Below are positions 15,504-23,757 of a DNA stretch of 64,000 nucleotides, one piece after another. The notes under the pieces are model-generated. The model ran no database searches. It had not been told where the DNA came from and saw only the letters and a list, made by a program, of their open reading frames with translations. The position numbers and the translations under genes were made by a program. Source of the stretch: Bacteroidota bacterium. Lineage in GTDB: Bacteria; Bacteroidota; Bacteroidia; Chitinophagales; Chitinophagaceae. Each line of letters opens with the position of its first letter. The first letter of the stretch is position 1. The DNA lies in the NCBI GenBank assembly GCA_018266455.1, contig JAFEAJ010000041.1:1-64000 (forward strand), written 5' to 3'.

Positions 15504-16709
15504 ATGGTAACAATAGGGCTGATACGGGAAGGGAAGGTCCCCGCTGACAACCGCGTGGCGCTAACGCCGGCACAATGCAAATGGATGCTCAAGAACACAA
15601 AGGACATTAAAGTGGCGGCGCAATCGTCGCCATACCGATGCTTTAGCGATAAAGAATACAGGCTTGCGGGCGTGGAAGTGAAAGAAGACCTTAGCGATTG
15701 CGATATTTTATTAGGCATCAAAGAAGTGCCCGTTGCGGAACTGCTCGAAGGCAAAACGTATCTCTTCTTCTCCCACACCAAAAAACTGCAGCCCCAGAAT
15801 AAGCAGATGCTGCAGGCCATACTGAAAAAAAAAATAACGCTGATCGACTACGAATGCCTGGAGCATGAAGACGGGCAGCGCATTTTAGGGTTTGGCTTTT
15901 TTGCAGGCATCGTGGGCGCGCACAATGGCATGATGGCTTATGGCCAGCGCACAGGCAAGTTCAATTTGAGGCGGGTGTACATCCAGAACAGTTTCCGCGA
16001 GCTGATCCATACTTATTTTGGCATGCGGCTGCCAAATATTAAAGTGGCCGCAACGGGCTCAGGCCGTGTTGCGCATGGCGTGCTGGAAATAATGAACCTG
16101 ATGGGCCTTATTGAAGTGGAGCCTGATGAATACCTGCAAAAAAACTTTTCTTACCCGGTGTTTGTGCAATTGAAAGGAGCCGATTTGTATGCCCATAAAA
16201 AAACGGGCAGGTATAACCGTGAAGATTTTCATGACCATCCTGAAAAATATAAAAGCAAATTCCTCCCTTATGCGAGGGTAACAGATATTTTAATGAACGG
16301 GATATACTGGGACAAGAACGCGCCACGGCTGTTTGAGTGGGAGGATATCGCTAAAGAAGATTTCCATATACAAACCATTGCCGACATTACCGATGACAAA
16401 GGCGGATCAGTGCCATGCAACCTGGGCGATGCTACTATTGACACCCCTGTTTATGGGGTAGACAGGACAACAAGGGAGAAGACATTGCCCTACCTGCCCC
16501 ATTCAATAGATGTGATGAGCGTTGGCAATTTGCCCAATGAATTGCCCCGCGATGCTTCGCGCTATTTTGGCGAGCAGCTGATCAAGCACGTGCTGGAAGA
16601 TTTGGTTAAAAGCGGCTCAGTGGTTATTGACAGGGCAACGATTGTAAAGGAAGGAAAGCTGACCGCTCATTTTGGGTATATGAAGGAGTATGCGGAAGGG
16701 GGCTTGTAG
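15504..16709 (+). CDS. Saccharopine dehydrogenase-like NAD(P)-dependent oxidoreductase (AlaDH/PNT N-domain family)
   Basis: A 401-residue cytosolic enzyme. The N-terminal AlaDH/PNT-type domain is evident from IGLIREGKVPADNRVALTPAQ (the GxxREGKxPxDxRVxLTP pattern) and CDILLGIKEVP. A nucleotide-binding domain follows with VAATGSGRVAHGVLEIM. Length and the Arg/Lys-rich N-terminal motif fit LYS1-type lysine-forming saccharopine dehydrogenases and their bacterial relatives. The exact substrate (saccharopine or another amino acid) cannot be fixed. It is the first chromosomal gene beyond the tRNA, separate from the ICE, and convergent with trmN6. Confidence 0.8.
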   Translation: MVTIGLIREGKVPADNRVALTPAQCKWMLKNTKDIKVAAQSSPYRCFSDKEYRLAGVEVKEDLSDCDILLGIKEVPVAELLEGKTYLFFSHTKKLQPQNKQMLQAILKKKITLIDYECLEHEDGQRILGFGFFAGIVGAHNGMMAYGQRTGKFNLRRVYIQNSFRELIHTYFGMRLPNIKVAATGSGRVAHGVLEIMNLMGLIEVEPDEYLQKNFSYPVFVQLKGADLYAHKKTGRYNREDFHDHPEKYKSKFLPYARVTDILMNGIYWDKNAPRLFEWEDIAKEDFHIQTIADITDDKGGSVPCNLGDATIDTPVYGVDRTTREKTLPYLPHSIDVMSVGNLPNELPRDASRYFGEQLIKHVLEDLVKSGSVVIDRATIVKEGKLTAHFGYMKEYAEGGL

Positions 16710-16759
16710 CATCATTTGCTTGCGATGAACGTAGATGGCAGGCTGTAAAACAAAAACGA

Positions 16760-17473
16760 TTACAGGTATAAATAATAATCCTTCATCAATTCAGCAAATT
16801 CAGCAGTGAACTGGCCGCTTTCATTATGTATGGCCAGATCGAAGGTGCCCGGGCTTATTTCTTTTTTCCTGGAGAAATGAAGGATGCTCCTGAAAAAATC
16901 GTGTTTTGGGGTTTGCTTCACGAATAGTTTTTCTTTCAGGTAAAAACTTTTTTTTTCAGCCAGCTTTTCGAAATAGCCGGTGCGGTGGAATGGCAATAAG
17001 ATGCCAAATGACCCCGAAGCGCTAAGGTGGTCGTCGAAAATGTTTACCAGTTCTTCCAGGGTCAGTGCAGTGCTGTGCTTGGCAATGTTCTTTTCCCCTG
17101 AAGCAGACAACAAACTGCCTTCGAAGAAAGGGGGATTGCTGATCATAAAGTCAAACTTGTTATTGAAGGAATAAGTGCGCACATCGCCCGGGAATGCTTT
17201 CAGCCTTTCCTGCCATTTGCTTTCTGCAATATTTTCTTTTGACTGTATGCAGCCTGGCAGGTCTATTTCTATGCCTGAAATTTTTGCTTTGCTTTTTTGG
17301 GCCAGCATCAGCATCAGCAGGCCACTGCCGCTGCCCACATCAAGCACGGTGGAATAAGAAGGGATTTTTTCAGCAAACCATGCGCCCAGGATGCATGCAT
17401 CCGTGCACACTTTCATGGCGCATTGGTCCTGCCGGACAATGAACTGCTTAAATTGGAAATAGGCATTAGGCAT
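16760..17473 (-). CDS. trmN6: tRNA1(Val) (adenine(37)-N6)-methyltransferase
   Basis: A 237-residue class I SAM-dependent methyltransferase that modifies A37 of tRNA1(Val). ATG 17473 (MPNAYFQFKQFIVRQDQCAMK) is chosen because conservation in the family begins at FxFKQF. It carries VCTDACILGAW, the SAM-binding VLDVGSGSGLLMLML, and the catalytic NPPF motif in ISNPPFFEGSL, characteristic of N6-adenine methyltransferases. It lies downstream of tsaD on the same strand, so two tRNA A37-modifying genes are adjacent. Confidence 0.9.
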   Translation of the reverse strand: MPNAYFQFKQFIVRQDQCAMKVCTDACILGAWFAEKIPSYSTVLDVGSGSGLLMLMLAQKSKAKISGIEIDLPGCIQSKENIAESKWQERLKAFPGDVRTYSFNNKFDFMISNPPFFEGSLLSASGEKNIAKHSTALTLEELVNIFDDHLSASGSFGILLPFHRTGYFEKLAEKKSFYLKEKLFVKQTPKHDFFRSILHFSRKKEISPGTFDLAIHNESGQFTAEFAELMKDYYLYL

Positions 17474-17547
17474 TGAGCGTGCAAAGATAAGAAGAGGCAT
17501 GATGAGGACCTTTATAGCCCATCACTTATCACTTGTAGCAGCGCTGC

Positions 17548-18564
17548 TCAGCTCCATTCTGCTCTGGCGCTGGCGCTGGTGCTTAATGGGGCAAAATCTC
17601 CGGCAAGGTATTTATAATAGGCGGCGATGGCAATCATGGCAGCGTTATCGGTGCAGTATTCAAATTTTGGGACAAAAGTGTTCCAGTGGTAATGGTTGCC
17701 CATACCTGCAAATGCTTTTCTTAATCCTGAATTGGCTGACACGCCCCCGGCAATACAAACCTGTTTGATGCCGGTTTCAAAACAAGCTTTTTTGAGTTTG
17801 TTAAGCAGGATCGAAATGATCCTGCTTTGAATGGAAGCGCAGATGTCGTTCAAGTTTTCAGTCACAAAGCCCGGGCCTGTTTTGGTATTGTCCTGCAGGA
17901 AGTAAAGGATGGCTGTCTTTAATCCGCTGAAACTAAAATCAAGGCCGGGCACCTGCGGCTCAGGAAATGAAAACCGCTTTGGGTTGCCCATGCTCGCATA
18001 CTTATCAATAAGCGGGCCGCCAGGGTAAGGCAAGCCCAATAATTTGGCTGATTTGTCAAAAGCTTCGCCGGCAGCATCGTCTATGGTTTCGCCGATCACC
18101 TGCATATCGAGCGGGGATCTGCACAGTACAATTTGGGTGTGGCCGCCACTTACTGTTAAACATAAAAAAGGGAAAGAAGGTTTTGGCATGTCAATCAGGT
18201 TGGCGAGCACATGCGCCTGCATGTGGTGCACGGCGATCAACGGCACGCTCAACGACCATGCCAGTGATTTTGCAAACTGGCTGCCCACCAGCAGGGAGCC
18301 GATCAGCCCGGGAGATTGGGTGAAAGCCACTGCGCTCACTTCCTGCAAAGCACAGCTTGCGGTTTTTAAAGCTGTGCCTGCTGTTGGCACAATATTTTGT
18401 ATATGTGCCCGCGATGCAAGCTCGGGCACAACGCCCCCATATTGCTCATGCACTTTTTGTGTGGCGATGATGTTTGATAAGATTTGCCCATCTTTACAAA
18501 CAGCCGCAGCGGTTTCATCGCAGGACGATTCAATAGCGAGTATGGTAATGGGTGAATTGCTCAT
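17548..18564 (-). CDS. tsaD: tRNA N6-adenosine threonylcarbamoyltransferase TsaD
   Basis: A 338-residue ASKHA-fold enzyme that transfers the threonylcarbamoyl group to A37 of ANN-decoding tRNAs, acting with TsaB/TsaE. It has the start motif ILAIESSCDETAAA, the metal-binding AVHHMQAH motif, TVSGGHTQIVL, and GEAFDKSAKLLGLPYPGGP, all diagnostic. Length is normal for the family. The 5' side leaves a 227-bp gap before the divergent sigma factor gene. Confidence 0.97.
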   Translation of the reverse strand: MSNSPITILAIESSCDETAAAVCKDGQILSNIIATQKVHEQYGGVVPELASRAHIQNIVPTAGTALKTASCALQEVSAVAFTQSPGLIGSLLVGSQFAKSLAWSLSVPLIAVHHMQAHVLANLIDMPKPSFPFLCLTVSGGHTQIVLCRSPLDMQVIGETIDDAAGEAFDKSAKLLGLPYPGGPLIDKYASMGNPKRFSFPEPQVPGLDFSFSGLKTAILYFLQDNTKTGPGFVTENLNDICASIQSRIISILLNKLKKACFETGIKQVCIAGGVSANSGLRKAFAGMGNHYHWNTFVPKFEYCTDNAAMIAIAAYYKYLAGDFAPLSTSASARAEWS

Positions 18565-18791
18565 TTAAATCGGGTTCATGACGCAACCTATGGCAATGCC
18601 GCGTTTATTGTTAAAAGGCTTTGCCCCCAGCCCAGGGCCAAAGCCAGCACGGCCGCACAAGCGTGCGGTGCAACAATGTTGGCCAGCGTCGATCTGATGG
18701 GCGACTAAATAAGGAACAGCGCTTCTCATTTTTATAAAAATAAAATCGGTGCAACGGTTTGCAAAGATAAACTGTCAGCATTAAATAAGTA

Positions 18792-19358
18792 ATGGATCAT
18801 AACAAACTGGTAAAGGATTGCCTGAGGAAAGACAAGGCTGCCCAGCGGGAGCTCTATGCTCATTTTGCCGGGCAGATGATGGGCGTTTGTTATCGTTACA
18901 CGAAATCAGTTGCCGATGCGGAAGATGTGCTGCAGGAAGGGTTCATCAAAGTGTTCAAGAACCTGCACCAATACAAGGGCAACGGCGAATTTGGGGCATG
19001 GGTCAGGAAGATTATGGTAAACACGGCCATCACGTATTTAAAAAGCCGGAGCCGTTATCAATATGACCTTTCATATATTGACAACAGCCTGCACCCCGTT
19101 TCGGATGAAGACCCGGAGGTGAAAATCGGGGCTAAGGAACTGGCAGAGCTGATCAGGCAATTGCCCCCCGGTTACCAAACCATTTTTAATATGTATGCCG
19201 TAGAAGGCTACACACATGTAGAGATTGGGGGTATCCTCGGCATCAATGAAGGCACATCACGCTCGCAATATGCCAGGGCAAGGGCTTTGTTGATTGGCTG
19301 GATCGAAAAAAACGCTGTTGAAAATAAAACGGGCACTTATGCACGAAAACAAATTTGA
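18792..19358 (+). CDS. ECF-type RNA polymerase sigma factor
   Basis: A 188-residue sigma-70 family protein with region 2 (ELYAHFAGQMMGVCYRYTKSVADAEDVLQEGFIKVFKNLHQY) and region 4 (LIRQLPPGYQTIFNMYAVEGYTHVEIGGILGINEGTSRSQYARAR). No regions 1 or 3 are present, as expected for the ECF class. It overlaps the next gene, a predicted anti-sigma/beta-barrel protein, by 20 nt, so the two are made together. The target regulon probably includes envelope genes, by analogy with similar Bacteroidota pairs. Confidence 0.93.
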   Translation: MDHNKLVKDCLRKDKAAQRELYAHFAGQMMGVCYRYTKSVADAEDVLQEGFIKVFKNLHQYKGNGEFGAWVRKIMVNTAITYLKSRSRYQYDLSYIDNSLHPVSDEDPEVKIGAKELAELIRQLPPGYQTIFNMYAVEGYTHVEIGGILGINEGTSRSQYARARALLIGWIEKNAVENKTGTYARKQI

Positions 19359-20814
19359 AAAACAGGTCAGGCAAAAAATGGAGGAACTGGATTTTGTTCC
19401 TTCCGACGCAGTGTGGGGCAATGTGGCCAGGGAGATCAACAAAAAAGAAAAGCGCCGCAGCCCGGTGTTCTGGTTCTTATTCGCCGGGGGGGTAGCGCTT
19501 TTGGGAGGTGCATATTTATATTGGCCGAATGCGAACAGGAATGCAAAAAACAGCTTATTAAGCGCTAATGAAAATAAAAGAACAGAAAACATTAATAAGG
19601 GCAGTAAGCCTGCTGCCGGCAATAACAGCATGGCGCTGAACAAAAATGGGCAGCAAAAAAATGCACTGAGCGATGATATAAAAACAGGTCAAAACAATGC
19701 GGCCCCCAAAACACCAACAGGCCCTGTTGCTAAAAGAGGGCAAAGGCCGGTTCGCAATAAAATAATTCCCGGTCGCAATGGTTTGGTCAATACCCTTGCA
19801 AGAACTGAGCAGGAAGCTACAGCCGCTAACAACAGGAGCGAAAGGATTTTGAGCATGGCCGGAAGCGGTAATCAGGGAAGCCCGGAAGAAAAAAATATTG
19901 ACGGAATAGCAGGCAAAAGCAAAATAAATAAGGAAGCCGTTAGCGGGAAGAGAGATGAAGCCGACCTTTCTCCTAATTCTAAAAACAACCGTTCAGAAAA
20001 AAACAAGCATGATATAATCGCTGATATTAACCTCCCCAAAAAAGATCCGCCAATAGACCGGGCAACAGGTAAAAACAAGCAACAACAAAAGAAAAGCGCC
20101 CCGTGGCGGATTTCTATTAACTCCCTGGCGGGCATTTCCAATGTATTTGGCAGCGGGCTCTCTTCCTCTTATGTGTCAGGCCCGTTGTTCAGCTTCCAAA
20201 ACGGGGGCTATGCATTAGCTCCCGGAACAGCTTATTATCCGCCTTCCAAAATTGGGCCTTATTTATCCGCCGGGTTTGGCTTGGCGGCAGAGAAAAAAAT
20301 TGCGAAGAAATTTTCAGTATCCGCAGGGATACGCTACCGGTTTTATTCAACGCGGGTTTCAGCGCTGCAATTTGTTGACAGCAGCACTTATGTTTATGTT
20401 TCTTCCAACAATCTCTTACAGGTCAATGGCTATTATGTTCCCGGGAGCAAAAACTATGTAAATTTTTACCATTTTCTTGAACTTCCGGTTTTGATCAACA
20501 TGCAGATCAATAAAAGCGAAAAACACCCATTGCTGTGGCAAGCAGGTTTTTCGGTTTCCTATCTCATGGCCACCAATGCGCTGCACTTCGATCCGTCAGG
20601 GAATATTTATTATAAAGACAAGAGCCTGTTCAACAAAGCACAGGCGAACCTGGTTACGGGCATTATGCTCGGCTCGCCTTTTTATAAAGGAGAGCTCAGG
20701 TATGGCCTGCAATTTCAATATGGGCTAACCCGCTTGCTCAATAAACAGGCAGGTGATACTGAGCACCTGTTCTTTGCAGGTATAGGGCTGTCTTACCTGC
20801 TGCCAAAAAAATAA
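19339..20814 (+). CDS. Putative anti-sigma factor fused to an outer-membrane beta-barrel-like domain
   Basis: About 491 residues. ATG 19339 lies inside the sigma gene and is preferred to an earlier in-frame ATG at 19294. The short N-terminal cytoplasmic part (KFEKQVRQKMEELDFVPSDAVWGNV) is typical of proteins that pair with Bacteroidota sigma factors. A membrane helix follows (about residues 43-60). Next comes a long Lys/Asn/Ser-rich linker (about 60-250), then a beta-rich C-terminal domain (LSAGFGLAAEKKIAKKFSVSAGIRYRFYSTR, ending AGIGLSYLLPKK) that resembles PorT-like/outer-membrane barrels. I infer an envelope-stress sensor that may physically link the two membranes. Confidence 0.7.
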   Translation: MHENKFEKQVRQKMEELDFVPSDAVWGNVAREINKKEKRRSPVFWFLFAGGVALLGGAYLYWPNANRNAKNSLLSANENKRTENINKGSKPAAGNNSMALNKNGQQKNALSDDIKTGQNNAAPKTPTGPVAKRGQRPVRNKIIPGRNGLVNTLARTEQEATAANNRSERILSMAGSGNQGSPEEKNIDGIAGKSKINKEAVSGKRDEADLSPNSKNNRSEKNKHDIIADINLPKKDPPIDRATGKNKQQQKKSAPWRISINSLAGISNVFGSGLSSSYVSGPLFSFQNGGYALAPGTAYYPPSKIGPYLSAGFGLAAEKKIAKKFSVSAGIRYRFYSTRVSALQFVDSSTYVYVSSNNLLQVNGYYVPGSKNYVNFYHFLELPVLINMQINKSEKHPLLWQAGFSVSYLMATNALHFDPSGNIYYKDKSLFNKAQANLVTGIMLGSPFYKGELRYGLQFQYGLTRLLNKQAGDTEHLFFAGIGLSYLLPKK

Positions 20815-20868
20815 TTTTTTCATGCAACGTTTTGTTTTGCATTAAAGTCAGGTTTTAAAACTAATGGC

Positions 20869-22161
20869 ATGAAAAGGGTTATACAGTTCATTAAAACATC
20901 TTCTCTTTTGTGCGCAGCAACGATTTTCTTCTCTGCCTGCATGAAAGATAAGATCACCCACACTTACCAGCTTAGGACACCTGTTTATGCAACGCTTGCC
21001 AAGTTCAGGCAGAGCATAAAAGCAGGCGCCGCCGAAAACACCTCTGCAGGCGGGAAAATTGTTGTATACGGGAATTATATTTTTCTTTCCCAGCCATACA
21101 AGGGCATCCATGTAATAGACAACAGCAACCCTTCATCACCCAAAAATGTTTCATTTATCAATATCCCCGGTAATGAAGACCTTGCCATAGCCGGGAACAC
21201 ATTGTATGCCGACTCGTACAGCGACCTGGTGGTTTTTGATATTACCGACCCTGCTCATGCCGTTGCAAAAAATTTCGTCTCTAATGTTTTCCCCGACCGA
21301 AACATTTATTACTACAGCAATTATTCTACCATCAATCCTGATTCCATCAATGTGATCATTGACTGGGTCGTTAAGGATACTACTGTTGATTTCAATCCAA
21401 ACGGTGGGCCTTATATTTATCCCGGAGGTGGTGTTCTTTATTTTTCCAATTGCTCCAATTGTGCAATGGCAGCACAGAACCTTGCTGTACCAAAGAACAC
21501 TGCACCCAATGGGACTAACGGATCGCTTTCAAGGTTTGCGATTACAGGCAATTATTTATATACGGTTTCCGGCGGCAGCCTTAGCTCGTTCAATATTTCA
21601 GATTATTTTTTGCCCGACAAGAAAAGTACGGTATTAGTGAATTGGGACATTGAAACCATTTACCCGCTTAAATCGTCATTGTTTATCGGGGGCTCAAGCG
21701 GGATGTATGTGTATGATGCCATGACAAGCCCCGATTCGCCGGTTGCCGTTGGCCAGTTTTCGCATGCCCGGGCATGCGACCCGGTGATCGCCGACGGCAA
21801 CTATGCTTATGTTACCCTTCGTGATGGCACACAATGCCAGGGCTATAGCAATGAGCTTGACATTGTAGACATACGCAATATTAACAGCGGATATTCTTCA
21901 TTACTCAAAACATATTCTTTAACACATCCCATTGGCTTGTCGAAGGATGGCAGCACATTGTTTATTTGCGATGATAAGGACGGGCTGAAAGTGTATGACG
22001 CCACCGATGTGAACAATTTAAAAATGATAAAACAATTGAAAGGCGCCGAAGCGATAGACGTGATCGCCATGAACGGCATCGCCATTGTAGCAGCAACTGA
22101 TGGCATTTATGAATATGATTATTCGGATATCAACAATATTCATTTGGTCAGCAAACTTTAG
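20869..22161 (+). CDS. LVIVD-repeat lipoprotein
   Basis: A 430-residue predicted lipoprotein with lipobox in FFSAC (Cys24). It carries several copies of a beta-propeller type repeat with the core GxxLxVxDxxxPxxP, seen at GIHVIDNSNPSSPKNV, LVVFDITDPAHAV and GMYVYDAMTSPDSPVAV, as in LVIVD proteins. These are surface-exposed envelope proteins of unknown ligand. It follows the anti-sigma gene and probably belongs to the same group. Confidence 0.8.
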   Translation: MKRVIQFIKTSSLLCAATIFFSACMKDKITHTYQLRTPVYATLAKFRQSIKAGAAENTSAGGKIVVYGNYIFLSQPYKGIHVIDNSNPSSPKNVSFINIPGNEDLAIAGNTLYADSYSDLVVFDITDPAHAVAKNFVSNVFPDRNIYYYSNYSTINPDSINVIIDWVVKDTTVDFNPNGGPYIYPGGGVLYFSNCSNCAMAAQNLAVPKNTAPNGTNGSLSRFAITGNYLYTVSGGSLSSFNISDYFLPDKKSTVLVNWDIETIYPLKSSLFIGGSSGMYVYDAMTSPDSPVAVGQFSHARACDPVIADGNYAYVTLRDGTQCQGYSNELDIVDIRNINSGYSSLLKTYSLTHPIGLSKDGSTLFICDDKDGLKVYDATDVNNLKMIKQLKGAEAIDVIAMNGIAIVAATDGIYEYDYSDINNIHLVSKL

Positions 22162-22165
22162 AGGA

Positions 22166-22756
22166 ATGCGCAAAAAACTATTTTTCTCATTTGTGCTTAG
22201 TGTTTTTGTGGCAGTGCCATGCTTTAGCCAGCAAAAAAGCGATAAAGCGCGTTTCCGCTATCATTCCATAAACAATATTGGGCTGCTGGAAGGGCAGGCG
22301 GGTTCTGCTTTTGCGCTGCAAACCATTAATGGCATTCAATATCAATCGTGGTTTGCAGGCATCGGGGTTGGGTTAGATTATTACCGTTACCGTACCATCC
22401 CCTTGTTTTTTGAAGCAAGAAAAGAATTTGGACGAAGCGCCAATACATTTTTTATTTATGCTGATGCAGGCATGAATTTTTATTGGAAGCGAGATAAAGA
22501 TGCAAAACAATTCCCGGTTGAAGATAGGTTTAAGAATGGCTTTTATGCCGAAACCGGGATTGGCTATAAAATAAAGCTGAACGCAAAAATAAATTTGCTC
22601 TTGAATGCAGGATATAGCCTAAAGAAAATAACCGAACAGGGAAGTTACTATGTTGCTTGGGACCCAATAGGCTGGCCTGGGGGTGTTGTTTCTTCGCCAG
22701 ACATCATCAGGTATGATTTAAACAGGTTGATACTGAAAATAGGGTTTGAGTTTTAG
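22166..22756 (+). CDS. Outer-membrane beta-barrel protein
   Basis: A 196-residue protein with a signal peptide (MRKKLFFSFVLSVFVAVPCFSQ). The start at 22166 is only 4 bases after the LVIVD gene and gives the signal peptide. Alternating hydrophobic strands (SWFAGIGVGLDYYRYRTIPLFFEARKEF, FFIYADAGMNFYWKR, FYAETGIGYKIKLN) and a C-terminal Phe (LKIGFEF) indicate a small OmpA/PorT-like barrel. It is probably cotranscribed with the LVIVD lipoprotein. Confidence 0.75.
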   Translation: MRKKLFFSFVLSVFVAVPCFSQQKSDKARFRYHSINNIGLLEGQAGSAFALQTINGIQYQSWFAGIGVGLDYYRYRTIPLFFEARKEFGRSANTFFIYADAGMNFYWKRDKDAKQFPVEDRFKNGFYAETGIGYKIKLNAKINLLLNAGYSLKKITEQGSYYVAWDPIGWPGGVVSSPDIIRYDLNRLILKIGFEF

Positions 22757-23682
22757 AGGTTTCTTATAAACCTCAGGTTTCGTTTAACGCCATTATACTT
22801 TGTTCTTTTTAAAGGAGAGTTTCTGAAAATTTTCTTGAAACTCTCCTCTGTTATTTCTTCCCATTGGTTGGTGGTGAAATTCAAGACTTCTGGTAATGGC
22901 GCTAGCTCCATTGTATTTGTTGGCGAAGAGAAACGGTTCCAGGGGCACACATCCTGGCAAATGTCGCAACCGAACATCCAATTGCTGAATTTCCCTTTCA
23001 TGCTTTCAGGCAACAGCGCATCCTTCAGTTCAATGGTGAAATACGATATGCATTTGCTTCCGTCCACGATTTTATTATCAAGCAGGGCATTCGTAGGACA
23101 GGCATCAATACATTTTCTGCAGGTGCCGCAATAATCTTTGGCATAAGGGTCGTCATAGTCAAATTCAATATCAGTGATCAGCGTAGCGATAAAAAAGAAA
23201 GAGCCGGAATTTTTGTTGATGAGGTTCCCGTTTTTACCCACCCATCCCAGCCCGCTTTTTACTGCCCAGGCCCTTTCTAAAACGGGGGCGCTGTCAACAA
23301 AACCACGGCCATGGATATCCCCAATATCCAGTTTCATCCATTCGATCAGCTTGTTCAGCTTGCCCCTGATCACTTCGTGATAGTCGTTCCCGTAAGCATA
23401 TTTTGAAATTTTAGGCGAATGGCCGTTTTGCGTTAAGGCGGGGAAATAATTTAATAATAAAGTGATGACAGATTTTGCGCCGGGCACAAGCTTTTCCGGG
23501 TCAGTGCGCAGGTCAAAATAATTTTCCATGTATTTCATTGAACCGTGCATGCCCTTTGCCAGCCAGGCCTCCAGCCTTTTCGCGTCATCTCCCAGCACCT
23601 CCGCTCTGGCGATGCCGCAATAATCGAACCCCGATTGTGCAGCAAGCTGTTTTACCAGGCTGGTATGTTTGGCTGTATTCAT
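22753..23682 (-). CDS. queG: Epoxyqueuosine reductase QueG
   Basis: A 309-residue cobalamin- and iron-sulfur-dependent enzyme for the last step of queuosine synthesis in tRNA. It has FDYCGIARAE near the N terminus, KSVITLLLNYFP, and GLGWVGKNGNLINKNSGSFFFIATL. Two 4Fe-4S motifs are present: CGTCRKCIDACP and CDICQDVCPWN. Length is on the short side but normal for Bacteroidota QueG, which lack the C-terminal HEAT extension. Convergent with the preceding barrel gene (4-nt overlap of the ends). Confidence 0.96.
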   Translation of the reverse strand: MNTAKHTSLVKQLAAQSGFDYCGIARAEVLGDDAKRLEAWLAKGMHGSMKYMENYFDLRTDPEKLVPGAKSVITLLLNYFPALTQNGHSPKISKYAYGNDYHEVIRGKLNKLIEWMKLDIGDIHGRGFVDSAPVLERAWAVKSGLGWVGKNGNLINKNSGSFFFIATLITDIEFDYDDPYAKDYCGTCRKCIDACPTNALLDNKIVDGSKCISYFTIELKDALLPESMKGKFSNWMFGCDICQDVCPWNRFSSPTNTMELAPLPEVLNFTTNQWEEITEESFKKIFRNSPLKRTKYNGVKRNLRFIRNL

Positions 23683-23757
23683 TAATATTTTTATCGTTTT
23701 AATTTGATGGCTTTTTGTTTTTTTATATTTTTATCATGCACCCCTTAAAACACCTAT

